DNA of 34,579 nucleotides from GCA-2862585 sp963991165 (GTDB taxonomy: Bacteria; Bacteroidota; Bacteroidia; Flavobacteriales; UBA7312). A program made the translations under genes and the position numbers. Shown here one piece after another: positions 15,147 through 24,786 of this stretch. The first letter of the stretch is position 1. Each line of letters begins with the position of its first letter. The stretch spans positions 1 to 34,579 of the forward strand of contig CAXDOW010000007.1 of the NCBI GenBank assembly GCA_963991165.1. The letters run 5' to 3'. Below the pieces are notes generated by a model. The model saw only the letters and a program-made list of their open reading frames with translations, searched no databases and was not told the origin of the DNA.

Positions 15147-16412
15147 TTATTCGTCGTTTGTTAGGTATTTATCTATTTTATCCAGCATTTTTTTGAAGAA
15201 ATCACCCATCCCACTCGAGCTTGCTGAAGAACTAGTTTTGACTTCTTCATGACCTTCATTATCTTCTAAAAATTTCATCACTAAACCAACGCCAGTAGCG
15301 AACATGGGGCTGCTAACATCTATTGGCGAATGTGATGATAAATGCTCATTAGGGTATCCAATTCGACATTCTATTCCTGTGTGAAATTCAACCAATTGGC
15401 TAATGTGTTTGAGTTGACTTCCTCCGCCAGTCAATACGATACCTGTGATGAGCTTTCTTTCATAACCAGAATTTTTTATTTCGTGGTGTACCAACTCAAT
15501 GATTTCTTCCACCCGTGCCTGAATAATGTTAGCCAAATTTTTTAGGGAAATTTCTTTGGGCTCCCTGCCTCTTAGTCCTGGAATGGAAACAATTTCATTG
15601 TCTTTATTCTGACTAGCCAAGGCAGATCCAAATTTCACTTTTAGTAGCTCGGCTTGATTTTCCAAAATGGAACAACCTTCTTTGATATCCTGTGTGATTA
15701 TATTTCCACCAAAAGGAATGACGGCTGTATGTCTAATGATACCGTCTTTGAAAATGGCAACATCTGTGGTTCCGCCACCAATGTCAACAAGTGCAACACC
15801 TGCCTCTAATTCCTGAGTGTCTAATACCGAAGTGGCGGAGGCAAGGGGCTCCAATGTGAGACCAGTCATCGCAAGTTGGGCATTATTAACACATTTTTTT
15901 ATGTTGGAAATAGCTGCCGTTTGTCCTGTGATAATATGAAAATTAGCTTCCAGCTGAACGCCCACCATGCCGCGTGGGTCAGGGAAGTTGTCTTGCTTAT
16001 CAACAATATATTCTTGAGGAATGACATGAATTATTTCCTCTCCAGGTACCATAACCAACTTGTACATGTTTTGCATGAGTTTGTTGATGTCATCATCATT
16101 AATTTCAGTGTCTAGGTTTTCTCGAACTAACTGCCCTCTGTGCTGCAGACTTTTGATATGCTGCCCAGCAATACCAACGTTTACGTTTTTAATGTCAATA
16201 CCGGATGATTCAATAGCTTCCTGTAAGGCCTTTTGAATAGATTGGGTCGTTTTATCAATATTGGCGACAATGCCCCTCATAACTCCCGATGAAGGCGCTT
16301 TTCCCATGCCCAATATTTCAATTTTATTGTGTTCATTTTTTCGACCAATAATGACCGTAATCTTAGTCGTTCCAATATCTAAACCTACAGCTATTTTTGT
16401 GTTGTTTTCCAT
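15147..16412 (-). CDS. ftsA: Cell division protein FtsA
   Basis: This actin-fold protein tethers FtsZ to the membrane. From ATG 16412 it has 421 residues: phosphate-1 motif VGLDIGTTKITVIIG (about 9-23), a SHS2 (1C) domain at about 85-170, phosphate-2 VALVDIGGGTTDVAIF, and the adenosine motif GIVLTGGGSQLKHI. The C terminus, FFKKMLDKIDKYLTNDE, is a typical amphipathic membrane-targeting helix. I prefer ATG 16412 over TTG 16430: it gives the usual N terminus and sits 2 bases after the ftsQ stop. Confidence 0.96.
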   Translation of the reverse strand: MENNTKIAVGLDIGTTKITVIIGRKNEHNKIEILGMGKAPSSGVMRGIVANIDKTTQSIQKALQEAIESSGIDIKNVNVGIAGQHIKSLQHRGQLVRENLDTEINDDDINKLMQNMYKLVMVPGEEIIHVIPQEYIVDKQDNFPDPRGMVGVQLEANFHIITGQTAAISNIKKCVNNAQLAMTGLTLEPLASATSVLDTQELEAGVALVDIGGGTTDVAIFKDGIIRHTAVIPFGGNIITQDIKEGCSILENQAELLKVKFGSALASQNKDNEIVSIPGLRGREPKEISLKNLANIIQARVEEIIELVHHEIKNSGYERKLITGIVLTGGGSQLKHISQLVEFHTGIECRIGYPNEHLSSHSPIDVSSPMFATGVGLVMKFLEDNEGHEEVKTSSSASSSGMGDFFKKMLDKIDKYLTNDE

Positions 16413-16414
16413 GA

Positions 16415-17140
16415 TTATTTTTTTACGCAAACGATTTGATCTTTAAATTTTAAATTGATTTCTTTGTATGTATTCCATCCCACTTGTGGTACTCCTTGTT
16501 GATAGAATAATTGTAGTTTTTTGAATTTTTCCTCAAAGCCATTGATACTACCCATCAATATGGTGTGATTGCCAACTCTTGGAATTAATTCAATTTCTTT
16601 ATTTTTTTTGAAAAAAATCTGAACGATTTGTGATTTCCAAAAGGTATTGGTATTTATAAAACTGGCTAAGCGATAGATATGATGCAAATCAATGCTATCG
16701 GTAATATGACCATTGACAACCAGAATTCGTTCTGTGTGATTGGATGATAAATCAAATATCTTTCCATTTTCATCCATATAATATTCATTTTGACGTGCAA
16801 ATTTTACTCTGGCAATGGGTGTTTTTTGCTGAATATCTATGTGTAAACAATGGTCTAGTGAAAGGTATACTTCAGCATTTTTGATGTTGGTTTGTTGTTC
16901 TATTCTTCTCTCCAGTTGATTAATAGGGAGGTCTTTTACGGGCATCCCAACGATGCTATCAACGACAGTCTCCATCAATAAAATTATTTCACCAGCAGAA
17001 ATTAATGATCTAGATTGCTCCGAAAAAGAAATACGAAAATCCTGACAGATTTTATTTTTGTGTTGAGAATTAGTAAAACCTAAGGCTATAACTAAAGTTG
17101 CCAAACATATAATTTGAAAAAAGACTTTAACGACTTTCAT
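16415..17140 (-). CDS. ftsQ: Cell division protein FtsQ
   Basis: A 241-residue bitopic divisome protein with a short cytoplasmic N terminus, one transmembrane helix (about residues 7-23) and an extracytoplasmic POTRA-like and beta domain. The segment LERRIEQQTNIKNAEVYLSL followed by LHIDIQQKTPIARV and YMDENGKIFDLS is the usual FtsQ/DivIB core. It bridges FtsL and the other divisome components. Sequence conservation is low, and position between murC and ftsA strongly supports the call. It overlaps the end of murC by 14 bases. Confidence 0.93.
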   Translation of the reverse strand: MKVVKVFFQIICLATLVIALGFTNSQHKNKICQDFRISFSEQSRSLISAGEIILLMETVVDSIVGMPVKDLPINQLERRIEQQTNIKNAEVYLSLDHCLHIDIQQKTPIARVKFARQNEYYMDENGKIFDLSSNHTERILVVNGHITDSIDLHHIYRLASFINTNTFWKSQIVQIFFKKNKEIELIPRVGNHTILMGSINGFEEKFKKLQLFYQQGVPQVGWNTYKEINLKFKDQIVCVKK

Positions 17141-18530
17141 TTTTGTAATGTTTGGTTAATGGTTCCACAAACTGGTCAATATCACCAGCACCTAGCGTTA
17201 GTAACAATTCTCTCTTAGGATTTATTAATTCTGCCACTACGTTTTTCTTGTCAATAATATTTTTTTTAGAATGCGAGATAATATCCAAGATCATTTTGGA
17301 AGTAACTCCTTTGATTGGCTTTTCTCTTGCAGGATAAATATCTAATAATAATACCTCGTCGGCTAAGGACAATGATTTTGCAAACTCTTGAAAGAAATCT
17401 TTTGTTCTGGAAAACAGATGCGGTTGAAAAACGACGGTTAGCTTTCTTTGAGGGAATAATATTTTTGCGGTTTGAAGTGTGGCCTTTATTTCTTCTGGGT
17501 GATGAGCATAGTCGTCAATGTAAATATATTCTCCATTAGCATGGTATTCGAATCGTCGTTTAACGCCACTGAAGGATTCAATGGCCGCTTTAATTTCTTC
17601 CGCGTTCGCTCCAAGATTAGAGGCAATAATCATAGCCGCTAGTGCATTTTCAACGTTGTGAAGACCAGGAAGTTTTAACTTTATTTGTTTGAGTTCAAAC
17701 TCATATACTTGTCCAGGAAGAATATCTTTATAATTAACATTGAACAATTGGCATCCATTTTCTACATGAAGATGTGTGGCAATGTTATCTGCTTTAATTT
17801 GGGCTGAATAGGTCATCATAAATACCTCTTGTGGAATCTCAAATTCTACATTAATGGATTTATTTACCAATAACATTCCCCCAGGTTTAATGTTTTTAAT
17901 AAACTTTTGAAAAGTCGAGATAAGGTCATTTTTATCATCATAGACGTCAGTATGATCGGCATCTACCGATGTGATAATCACAATATCTGGAGTGAGTTTC
18001 AAAAATGACCGATCATATTCGTCGGCTTCAACAACCACAATATTGCCTTTTTCAGAGAGTAAGAGATTGGAGTTAAAGTTGGTGCTAATACCTCCTAAAA
18101 AAGCCGTACAATAAACATCACATTCTTTTAAAACATGAGCCAATATACATGAGGTGGTTGTTTTTCCATGTGTCCCAGAAATCGCTATGGTATAGGCGTC
18201 TTCGGTAACCAACCCAAGAAGATCCGCACGTTTCATCACATGCCACTTTTTAGATTTAAAAAAAGTTAACTGCGGGCTTGTCAAACTGACTGCTGGTGTA
18301 TAAACGACCATCAGTGAATGTGGGTGAGCGTTTTGGATAAATTCTGGAATGTGATTGACATCAAAATGAATATCTATACCTTCTTCAATAAGTTCATCCG
18401 TTAAATGACTGGGGCTTCTATCGTATCCACTGACCTGAAATCCTTTAGCATGAAAATATCGAGCTAATGCAGACATGCCTATGCCTCCAATTCCAATGAA
18501 ATAAAATTTTTCAAATAGGTTAATATTCAT
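17127..18530 (-). CDS. murC: UDP-N-acetylmuramate--L-alanine ligase
   Basis: This ATP-dependent Mur ligase adds the first amino acid, L-alanine, to UDP-MurNAc in the cytoplasm. The 467-residue protein has an N-terminal Rossmann motif FIGIGGIGMSALA (11-23), the ATP P-loop GTHGKTTT (119-126), EADEYDRSF in the central domain and YIDDYAHHPEEIKATL before the C-terminal domain. These are MurC-specific rather than MurD or MurE patterns. The ATG overlaps the murG stop as TAATG. Confidence 0.97.
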   Translation of the reverse strand: MNINLFEKFYFIGIGGIGMSALARYFHAKGFQVSGYDRSPSHLTDELIEEGIDIHFDVNHIPEFIQNAHPHSLMVVYTPAVSLTSPQLTFFKSKKWHVMKRADLLGLVTEDAYTIAISGTHGKTTTSCILAHVLKECDVYCTAFLGGISTNFNSNLLLSEKGNIVVVEADEYDRSFLKLTPDIVIITSVDADHTDVYDDKNDLISTFQKFIKNIKPGGMLLVNKSINVEFEIPQEVFMMTYSAQIKADNIATHLHVENGCQLFNVNYKDILPGQVYEFELKQIKLKLPGLHNVENALAAMIIASNLGANAEEIKAAIESFSGVKRRFEYHANGEYIYIDDYAHHPEEIKATLQTAKILFPQRKLTVVFQPHLFSRTKDFFQEFAKSLSLADEVLLLDIYPAREKPIKGVTSKMILDIISHSKKNIIDKKNVVAELINPKRELLLTLGAGDIDQFVEPLTKHYKNESR

Positions 18531-19624
18531 TAATTTATCAATTTTAAAACCTCATCAACTATTAACTCTGACGAGTTCGTTATAGCTAATGAGTGAAGAT
18601 TATCTGCTAACTCTTTTTGTTTTCCTTGCTTGTCTAACAACTCCTCTATTTGTTTTCCCAATACATTGATCGCCTGATTATCGCTTATCATAATAGCTGC
18701 CTTTTTAGCAACTAATGCTTGGGCATTTTTTGTTTGATGATCTTCTGCCACATTAGGTGATGGTATTAAAATAACCGGTTTTGCTACTAGGCATAGTTCT
18801 GAAATGGTACTCGCTCCTGCTCTAGAAATGATGATGTCGGCAACGCTATAAGCTAAGTCCATTGTATAAATAAATGGATGGCTTTGAGCGTGCTTCAATG
18901 GTTCACATATAGCTTTTGCCTTTTGTTCATAAGCGGTGCCTGTTTGCCATATTAATTGTATGCCTTTGTCATCTAATTGATGGGCTATTTTAGCTATAGA
19001 TTGATTGATCGTTCTTGCTCCTAAACTTCCTCCGATAGCAAGAATAACTACTTTATCTTTATCAAGATTAAACTGTGCGATGCCTTGACTTTTTTTCTGT
19101 GAACAGTCAATGAGGTCTTGTCGAACAGGGTTTCCAAGTAATAGTAGTTTTTCTTTGGGAAAGAAACGCTCCATTCTTTCATAGGCAACGCATATTTTTT
19201 GAACCGAATTGGACAACAGTTTATTCGTTATTCCAGGATATGAATTTTGTTCCTGTATAAGAGTAGGAATACCACTTTTTGAAGCTACATATAATAAAGG
19301 TCCGCTAGCATAACCACCCGTACCAACTACAATAGTTGGTTTAAATGTTTTTAATATTCTGTAAGATTTCCACAAACTTAGTACGAGTTTGAAAGGAAAT
19401 GATAAGTTTTTCAAGCTGCGCCAATTTCTTTGCAAGCCACTGATTGTCAAACCTATTATTGGATAGCCCGCTTTGGGCACCTTTTCCATTTCCATTTTTC
19501 CTTTGGCACCAACAAATAATATATCAATGTCGCTAACTCTTTTACGTAATTCATTGGCAATTGAAATTGCGGGAAAAATATGTCCGCCAGTACCACCACC
19601 GCTTATTATAACTTTAACTGACAT
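18530..19624 (-). CDS. murG: UDP-GlcNAc--lipid I N-acetylglucosaminyltransferase MurG
   Basis: This peripheral inner-membrane GT-B glycosyltransferase converts lipid I to lipid II. The 364-residue protein has the glycine-rich acceptor-side loop SGGGTGGHIFPA (8-19), a second G loop GGSLGAR near 196-202 and the UDP-GlcNAc site ISRAGASTISEL near 265-276, with LIPSPNVAEDHQTKNA after it. It overlaps ftsW upstream by 11 bases and murC downstream by 1 base. Confidence 0.97.
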   Translation of the reverse strand: MSVKVIISGGGTGGHIFPAISIANELRKRVSDIDILFVGAKGKMEMEKVPKAGYPIIGLTISGLQRNWRSLKNLSFPFKLVLSLWKSYRILKTFKPTIVVGTGGYASGPLLYVASKSGIPTLIQEQNSYPGITNKLLSNSVQKICVAYERMERFFPKEKLLLLGNPVRQDLIDCSQKKSQGIAQFNLDKDKVVILAIGGSLGARTINQSIAKIAHQLDDKGIQLIWQTGTAYEQKAKAICEPLKHAQSHPFIYTMDLAYSVADIIISRAGASTISELCLVAKPVILIPSPNVAEDHQTKNAQALVAKKAAIMISDNQAINVLGKQIEELLDKQGKQKELADNLHSLAITNSSELIVDEVLKLIN

Positions 19625-20780
19625 TGGCTCTTATGGTTGAAACGTTAATACTTTTACTAGCACTGATAATGATACCCAACGATACACAAGTAAATAATAC
19701 CGATACACCTCCCATACTTATCAATGGAAGGGTTTGTCCGGTAACTGGAAATAAATCGACAGCTACAGCCATGTTTACAAAGGCTTGAAAAACAAGGGCC
19801 ATACTTAAACCTGCTCCCAAATAAGCTGCCAAAGGGTCTGACGACAGATTAAAAATTCGTTTTCCCCTCATGAGCAGTATGGTGTATGCAAATACTACTG
19901 CTAAACCACCCAAAACACCCCATTCTTCTATTAATATGGCATAAACGTAATCGGAATTCGGTAGTGGCAATACGTTTCTTTGGGTACTTTTGCCAGGTCC
20001 TCGTCCTTTAATTCCTCCGTTGACAATGGCAATTTTGGCGTGTGTGACTTGATAAAACGCATCATTATTTTGAGGAGAATCTTGTGAAAAGTTTTTTACT
20101 CTGTTAACCCATGTTTGAGCTCTAGGAAATGTCTTCTGTAGAGAAGGTACTGATAATGACAAGGCAATGACGAGGGCTCCCAATCCTAATATACCCACAA
20201 CCAACATAAACAGATACCTAAAAGGCACTCCTCCTAGATATAATAACATGAGATTGACAACAAAAATTAAAGCTGCTGTTGAAAAGTTAGCTGGGAAAAT
20301 TACTGCACAAACGAGAATTAATGGCGCAAACAACTTCCAAACAACCGTTTTAAAGTCCGTTATTAAATCTTGATTTTTGACTAACTGTCGTGCTAAAAAC
20401 ATAGTAATGGCCAATTTTCCAATCTCGAAGGTATTGATAGGCATGTCGGCAATTGTAATCCATCGGTTGGCGTCATTTAATGACGTTCCAAAAGCTACCG
20501 TGTACATCAAAATGGGAATAGACACAATGAAGCCCAACTGACCCAGCCTAGAAAAATATTTGTAGGGAATTTTATGAATGAAATACATCACTACTAAACC
20601 AATCAATAAAAAGCGACAATGTTTAAAAAATAAATACCATGTATTGCCCTCATACGATGCATAGGCAAGCCCACCCGTAGCACTGTACACTACTACAATG
20701 GATACAATAATGAGAAAGAAAATAACCGCCCAAATACGAATATCGCCTTCCAGATTAATATATTTATTGGCCCATTTCAT
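19614..20780 (-). CDS. ftsW: Septal peptidoglycan polymerase FtsW (SEDS family)
   Basis: A 388-residue polytopic SEDS glycosyltransferase that polymerises lipid II at the septum with FtsI. About ten hydrophobic helices are visible. Family motifs are NDANRWITIADMPINTFEIGKL (about 100-121), GGIKGRGPGKSTQRNVLPLPNSD in the large periplasmic loop, and the C-terminal TGQTLPLISMGGVSVL. FtsW rather than RodA is chosen from the dcw context. It starts directly after the murD stop with no gap. Confidence 0.95.
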   Translation of the reverse strand: MKWANKYINLEGDIRIWAVIFFLIIVSIVVVYSATGGLAYASYEGNTWYLFFKHCRFLLIGLVVMYFIHKIPYKYFSRLGQLGFIVSIPILMYTVAFGTSLNDANRWITIADMPINTFEIGKLAITMFLARQLVKNQDLITDFKTVVWKLFAPLILVCAVIFPANFSTAALIFVVNLMLLYLGGVPFRYLFMLVVGILGLGALVIALSLSVPSLQKTFPRAQTWVNRVKNFSQDSPQNNDAFYQVTHAKIAIVNGGIKGRGPGKSTQRNVLPLPNSDYVYAILIEEWGVLGGLAVVFAYTILLMRGKRIFNLSSDPLAAYLGAGLSMALVFQAFVNMAVAVDLFPVTGQTLPLISMGGVSVLFTCVSLGIIISASKSINVSTIRANVS

Positions 20781-22112
20781 TTATAATTTTCTAATCATTG
20801 ATTTAAACATGTGTCCTCTGTGTTCATAGTTGTCGAACAAATCAAAACTAGCACAAGCAGGCGATAGCAATACCGCATCTCCTTTAGTTGCATTGGCATA
20901 AGATAGATTGACCGCTTGTTCCATATCTTGAGCAAAATGCATCTCTATGCCAAGGTCTTGAAAAGCCAATTTGATAGTCTCCACATCTTTCCCTAAACAG
21001 ATAATTGATGATACTTTTTCTTTTACCAATGGTATGAGGGTGGAATAATCATTGCCTTTGTCTAATCCACCAACAATCCATACTGTATTTTTGGTCATGC
21101 TCTCTAGGGCATACCAAGTGGAGTTGACATTAGTGGCCTTTGAATCGTTAATGAATTCTATGCCATGAACCATAATAACTCTTTCCAGCCTGTGTTCTAC
21201 ATTTTTAAAATCAACTAGACTTTCTCTTATAATGTCTTTGTTTAAGTCCAAGATACGCGCAGCGATGGATGCCGCCATGGAATTGTAGATGTTGTGTTTT
21301 CCTTGTAGTGCCAGTTGTTGAATATTCATCTTAAATAAATTTTTGTTAATACTAATTGTTATTTCGTCTTGTTCTAACCATGCCCCTAACTGATGGTTTG
21401 TTTTTTTTGTAATGCTAAAGGGCCATCGTTTAGCGACAGTGTTTATGTTTTCTATAATATTATTATCGTCAGCACAGTAGATTAAATGATCTGTTGTGCT
21501 TTGATTCATTGTTATTCTAAACTTTGATTGAATGTATTGCGTCATACTGTTTTCGTAGCGGTCGAGGTGGTCTTCTGTGATATTGAGTAAAACAGCAATA
21601 AAGGGTTTGAATGTCTTTATTCCGTCTAACTGAAAACTGCTTATTTCTAAAACGTAGTAATCGTAATCCTGAGTGGCCACTTGTAATGCAAAACTGTCGC
21701 CTATATTTCCTGCAACACCCACCTTAAGACCAGCTTTTTTGAGTATATGAGCTAAAAGCAGTGTAGTGGTAGTTTTACCATTACTTCCCGTTATAGCAAT
21801 AATTTTTGCCGTGGTGAAACGTATGGCAAATTCTATTTCGGAAATGACAGAAATACCCGCTATTTTTAACTCTTTGATAAGTGGTATTGCGTCAGGAATA
21901 CCTGGGCTTTTAACAATAAGATCAGCATCAAAAAGAAGCGATTTGGTATGTTTTCCTTCTTCCCATTCAATGTCATTATTTAAAAGAACTTTTTTGTATT
22001 TCCCCTTCAACTTTCCATTGTCGGAGAGAACTACTTGGTACCCTTTTTGATGTGCTAACACGGCTGCTCCACAACCGCTTTCCCCACCGCCAAGTACTAC
22101 CACTTTTTCCAT
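20781..22112 (-). CDS. murD: UDP-N-acetylmuramoylalanine--D-glutamate ligase
   Basis: This Mur ligase adds D-glutamate to UDP-MurNAc-L-Ala. From ATG 22112 it has 443 residues: VVVLGGGESGCGAA (4-17), P-loop GSNGKTTT (109-116), LNITEDHLDRY in the central domain and FINDSKATNVNSTWYALE near the start of the C-terminal domain, with LLSPACASFDLFDNYEHRG near the end. The ATG overlaps the mraY stop (TAATG); an in-frame codon at 22169 inside mraY is rejected. The initial residues MEKVVVLGGGESG fit the family exactly. Confidence 0.97.
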   Translation of the reverse strand: MEKVVVLGGGESGCGAAVLAHQKGYQVVLSDNGKLKGKYKKVLLNNDIEWEEGKHTKSLLFDADLIVKSPGIPDAIPLIKELKIAGISVISEIEFAIRFTTAKIIAITGSNGKTTTTLLLAHILKKAGLKVGVAGNIGDSFALQVATQDYDYYVLEISSFQLDGIKTFKPFIAVLLNITEDHLDRYENSMTQYIQSKFRITMNQSTTDHLIYCADDNNIIENINTVAKRWPFSITKKTNHQLGAWLEQDEITISINKNLFKMNIQQLALQGKHNIYNSMAASIAARILDLNKDIIRESLVDFKNVEHRLERVIMVHGIEFINDSKATNVNSTWYALESMTKNTVWIVGGLDKGNDYSTLIPLVKEKVSSIICLGKDVETIKLAFQDLGIEMHFAQDMEQAVNLSYANATKGDAVLLSPACASFDLFDNYEHRGHMFKSMIRKL

Positions 22113-23326
22113 TATCGTAACTTCAGCGTGACAATGGTCAATATGGCTAACATCACTCCCACAATCCAAAAACGCGTTACGATTTTACTTTCGTGATATC
22201 CGAGTTTTTGATAATGGTGGTGCAAGGGAGCCATTTTAAATATTCGTTTCCCCTCCCCATACTTCTTTTTAGTGTATTTGAAGTAACCCACTTGCATCAT
22301 AACCGATAGATTTTCTACTAAAAAGATGCCGCATAAAATTGGTATGAGTAATTCTTTTCTAATAGCAATGGCAAAGACGGCTATTATACCGCCAAGAGCT
22401 AAACTTCCGGTGTCGCCCATAAACACTTGAGCCGGATATGAGTTGTACCACATAAATCCTACACACGCTCCTACAAATGAGGCCATATAAATGACCAATT
22501 CACCAGAATTTGGTAAATACATAATGTTGAGATAGTCAGCAAAAAATACATTACCAGAAACATATGCCAAAATTCCCAAGGTCGTACCAATAATAGCTGA
22601 AGTGCCAGTTGCTAAACCATCTAATCCATCGGTCATATTGGCACCATTACTAACAGCAGTAACTATGAATATTACTATAAGAACAAATAAAATCCAGGTG
22701 TATTTCTGGGCCTCCTCCCCCATCCATTGAACTAAATAGTTATAGTCGAACTCATTGTTTTTTACGAATGGTATGGTCGTTTTCAATGATTTTACCTCAT
22801 CGCTGAAAACGGCCTCGGTTTGAACAGCCGATCCTGTTCTTATTTTTTCCTTAATCGTAATTGAATCATGAAAATAAAACGTGAGTCCTATAATTAATCC
22901 CAATACGACTTGTCCTATAATCTTGAATTTTCCAGCTAATCCCTTTTTGTCCTTCTTAAAAACTTTGATGTAGTCATCTAGAAAACCAATAGCCCCCAAC
23001 CAAATGGTTGAAATAATCATTAGTATGATATATATGTTTTCCAGCTTTGCAAATAGAAGTGTGGGCAAAAGTATGGCCGATAAAATAATGAGCCCTCCCA
23101 TAGTAGGTGTCCCTTTTTTCATATCCTCACCCTCAAGACCCAATGTTCTGACTTGTTCTCCAATTTGTTTGTTTCTGATTAGTTGAATAATTCGTCCGCC
23201 AAAAATTAAGGATACGATAAGCGAGGTGATGACAGCCATTGCTGCTCGGAATGAAATATACTGAAAAACACCCGCTCCAGGGAGTTGATAGGTAGATTCT
23301 AAATATTCAAATAAGTAATAAAACAT
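22112..23326 (-). CDS. mraY: Phospho-N-acetylmuramoyl-pentapeptide-transferase
   Basis: This integral membrane enzyme transfers phospho-MurNAc-pentapeptide to undecaprenyl phosphate, forming lipid I. The 404-residue protein has KKGTPTMGG (70-78), the aspartate pair in GFLDDYIK (117-118), NGANMTDGLDGLATG (227-241) and the C-terminal histidine motif APLHHHYQ. Residues about 153-207 form an extra loop between helices that the E. coli enzyme (360 residues) lacks; such a loop is common in Bacteroidota. TAATG overlaps join it to murE upstream and murD downstream. Confidence 0.97.
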   Translation of the reverse strand: MFYYLFEYLESTYQLPGAGVFQYISFRAAMAVITSLIVSLIFGGRIIQLIRNKQIGEQVRTLGLEGEDMKKGTPTMGGLIILSAILLPTLLFAKLENIYIILMIISTIWLGAIGFLDDYIKVFKKDKKGLAGKFKIIGQVVLGLIIGLTFYFHDSITIKEKIRTGSAVQTEAVFSDEVKSLKTTIPFVKNNEFDYNYLVQWMGEEAQKYTWILFVLIVIFIVTAVSNGANMTDGLDGLATGTSAIIGTTLGILAYVSGNVFFADYLNIMYLPNSGELVIYMASFVGACVGFMWYNSYPAQVFMGDTGSLALGGIIAVFAIAIRKELLIPILCGIFLVENLSVMMQVGYFKYTKKKYGEGKRIFKMAPLHHHYQKLGYHESKIVTRFWIVGVMLAILTIVTLKLR

Positions 23327-24786
23327 TATTGTTGATATGTGTTAAATAGGTTTTGTAATTCTTGTTTATCGTCAAATGATATTTTTTGACCGTCTATTTC
23401 CTGAAATTTCTCATGACCCTTACCTGCCACAAGAATAATGTCTCCTTCATTGGCTAATGAATAAGCCGTTTTTATAGCTGATTTACGATCGCTAATTGTG
23501 AGTACATTTTTGATTTTTTCCTTAGGTATTCCTGAAAGAATTTCATCAATTATTAAATTAGGATTTTCTGATCGTGGATTGTCGCTAGTGAGAATAATTT
23601 TGTCGCTGAATTGGGAAGCAATCTGCCCCATTTTAGGACGTTTGTCTTTATCACGGTCGCCACCACATCCAAAGACCGTTATCAACTGTTGGTTGTGTTT
23701 TACATCATTAATGGTTTTGAGAACATTTAATAAGGCATCTGGCGTATGAGCATAGTCAACAATAGCTACTTTTCGATCGACTGAACGCATTACTTCAAAA
23801 CGTCCTTCGGCACTATTTAAGGTGCTGATTGATGTCAATGCTTGATATTCGTCTTGACCGAGCAAAACGGCGGTAGCATAGATGGCCAATAGGTTATAAG
23901 CATTAAACTGACCTACTAGTTTTGACCACACATCTTTTCCTTGAATGTTTAATAACATCCCATCTAATTGATTTTCTATGACTTTTGCTTTAAAATCGGC
24001 TTTAGATTTTAGAGCGTAAGTATAGTGTTGGGCTGAACAATGATGCAACATATTAAGGCCATGTCTATCATCCTTATTGACCAAGGCAAATGCATCTGGT
24101 GTTAATTGGTCAAATAATGCTTTTTTAGCAAGGATATAGTCATCAAACGCACCATGATAATCTAAATGATCGTGAGATATATTCGTGAAAATGGCTCCAG
24201 CAAAGCGTAAACCAAATGTTCTATTTTGATGAATGGCATGTGAGCTAGCTTCCATAAAACAATACTTACAACCTTGTCGGTACATGTCATCTAACAAAGC
24301 ATTTATGGAAATAGCATCGGGAGTGGTATGGGTTGAAGAAAGCGATTGAAATCCTATTTTATTTTCTATGGTAGAAATAAGCCCTGAGCTTTCTGCCATT
24401 GACTGGTAAAAGGCATGAAGTAAGGTGGCGACAGAGGTTTTGCCGTTGGTTCCTGTAACGGCTACTAATTTTAATTTTTCTGAGGGGTTATCGAAAAAAT
24501 TAGAAGCTAAAATTCCTAATGCCTTAGAGCTATTCTTAACTTTTAAATACGTGAGATGTTCTTCCTTGGTAGCAGGCAGTTCTTCTGCCAAGATAGCAAT
24601 TGCTCCTCTTTGATGAGCTTGTTCAATGTATTGATGCCCGTCATTTTGAGTTCCTCTAACAGCCACAAACAATGCGTCTTTGATTACATTTCTTGAGTCG
24701 AAACATATACTTGAAATCGCTACATTAGTTAAGCCAACGACTTCTTGCAACTCAATTTTATACAATATGTCTTGCAATAACCTCAC
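23326..24786 (-). CDS. murE: UDP-MurNAc-tripeptide synthetase (meso-diaminopimelate-adding)
   Basis: This Mur ligase adds the third stem-peptide residue. The 486-residue protein has P-loop GTNGKTS (112-118), TTPDAISINALL, FTNISHDHLDYHG and IVDYAHTPDALLNVL. The DNPR motif in LTSDNPRSENP marks the meso-diaminopimelate-specific branch rather than the lysine branch. The start is GTG 24786, which overlaps the ftsI stop as GTGA and gives the usual MRLLQDIL N terminus; no better ATG is available. Confidence 0.96.
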   Translation of the reverse strand: MRLLQDILYKIELQEVVGLTNVAISSICFDSRNVIKDALFVAVRGTQNDGHQYIEQAHQRGAIAILAEELPATKEEHLTYLKVKNSSKALGILASNFFDNPSEKLKLVAVTGTNGKTSVATLLHAFYQSMAESSGLISTIENKIGFQSLSSTHTTPDAISINALLDDMYRQGCKYCFMEASSHAIHQNRTFGLRFAGAIFTNISHDHLDYHGAFDDYILAKKALFDQLTPDAFALVNKDDRHGLNMLHHCSAQHYTYALKSKADFKAKVIENQLDGMLLNIQGKDVWSKLVGQFNAYNLLAIYATAVLLGQDEYQALTSISTLNSAEGRFEVMRSVDRKVAIVDYAHTPDALLNVLKTINDVKHNQQLITVFGCGGDRDKDKRPKMGQIASQFSDKIILTSDNPRSENPNLIIDEILSGIPKEKIKNVLTISDRKSAIKTAYSLANEGDIILVAGKGHEKFQEIDGQKISFDDKQELQNLFNTYQQ

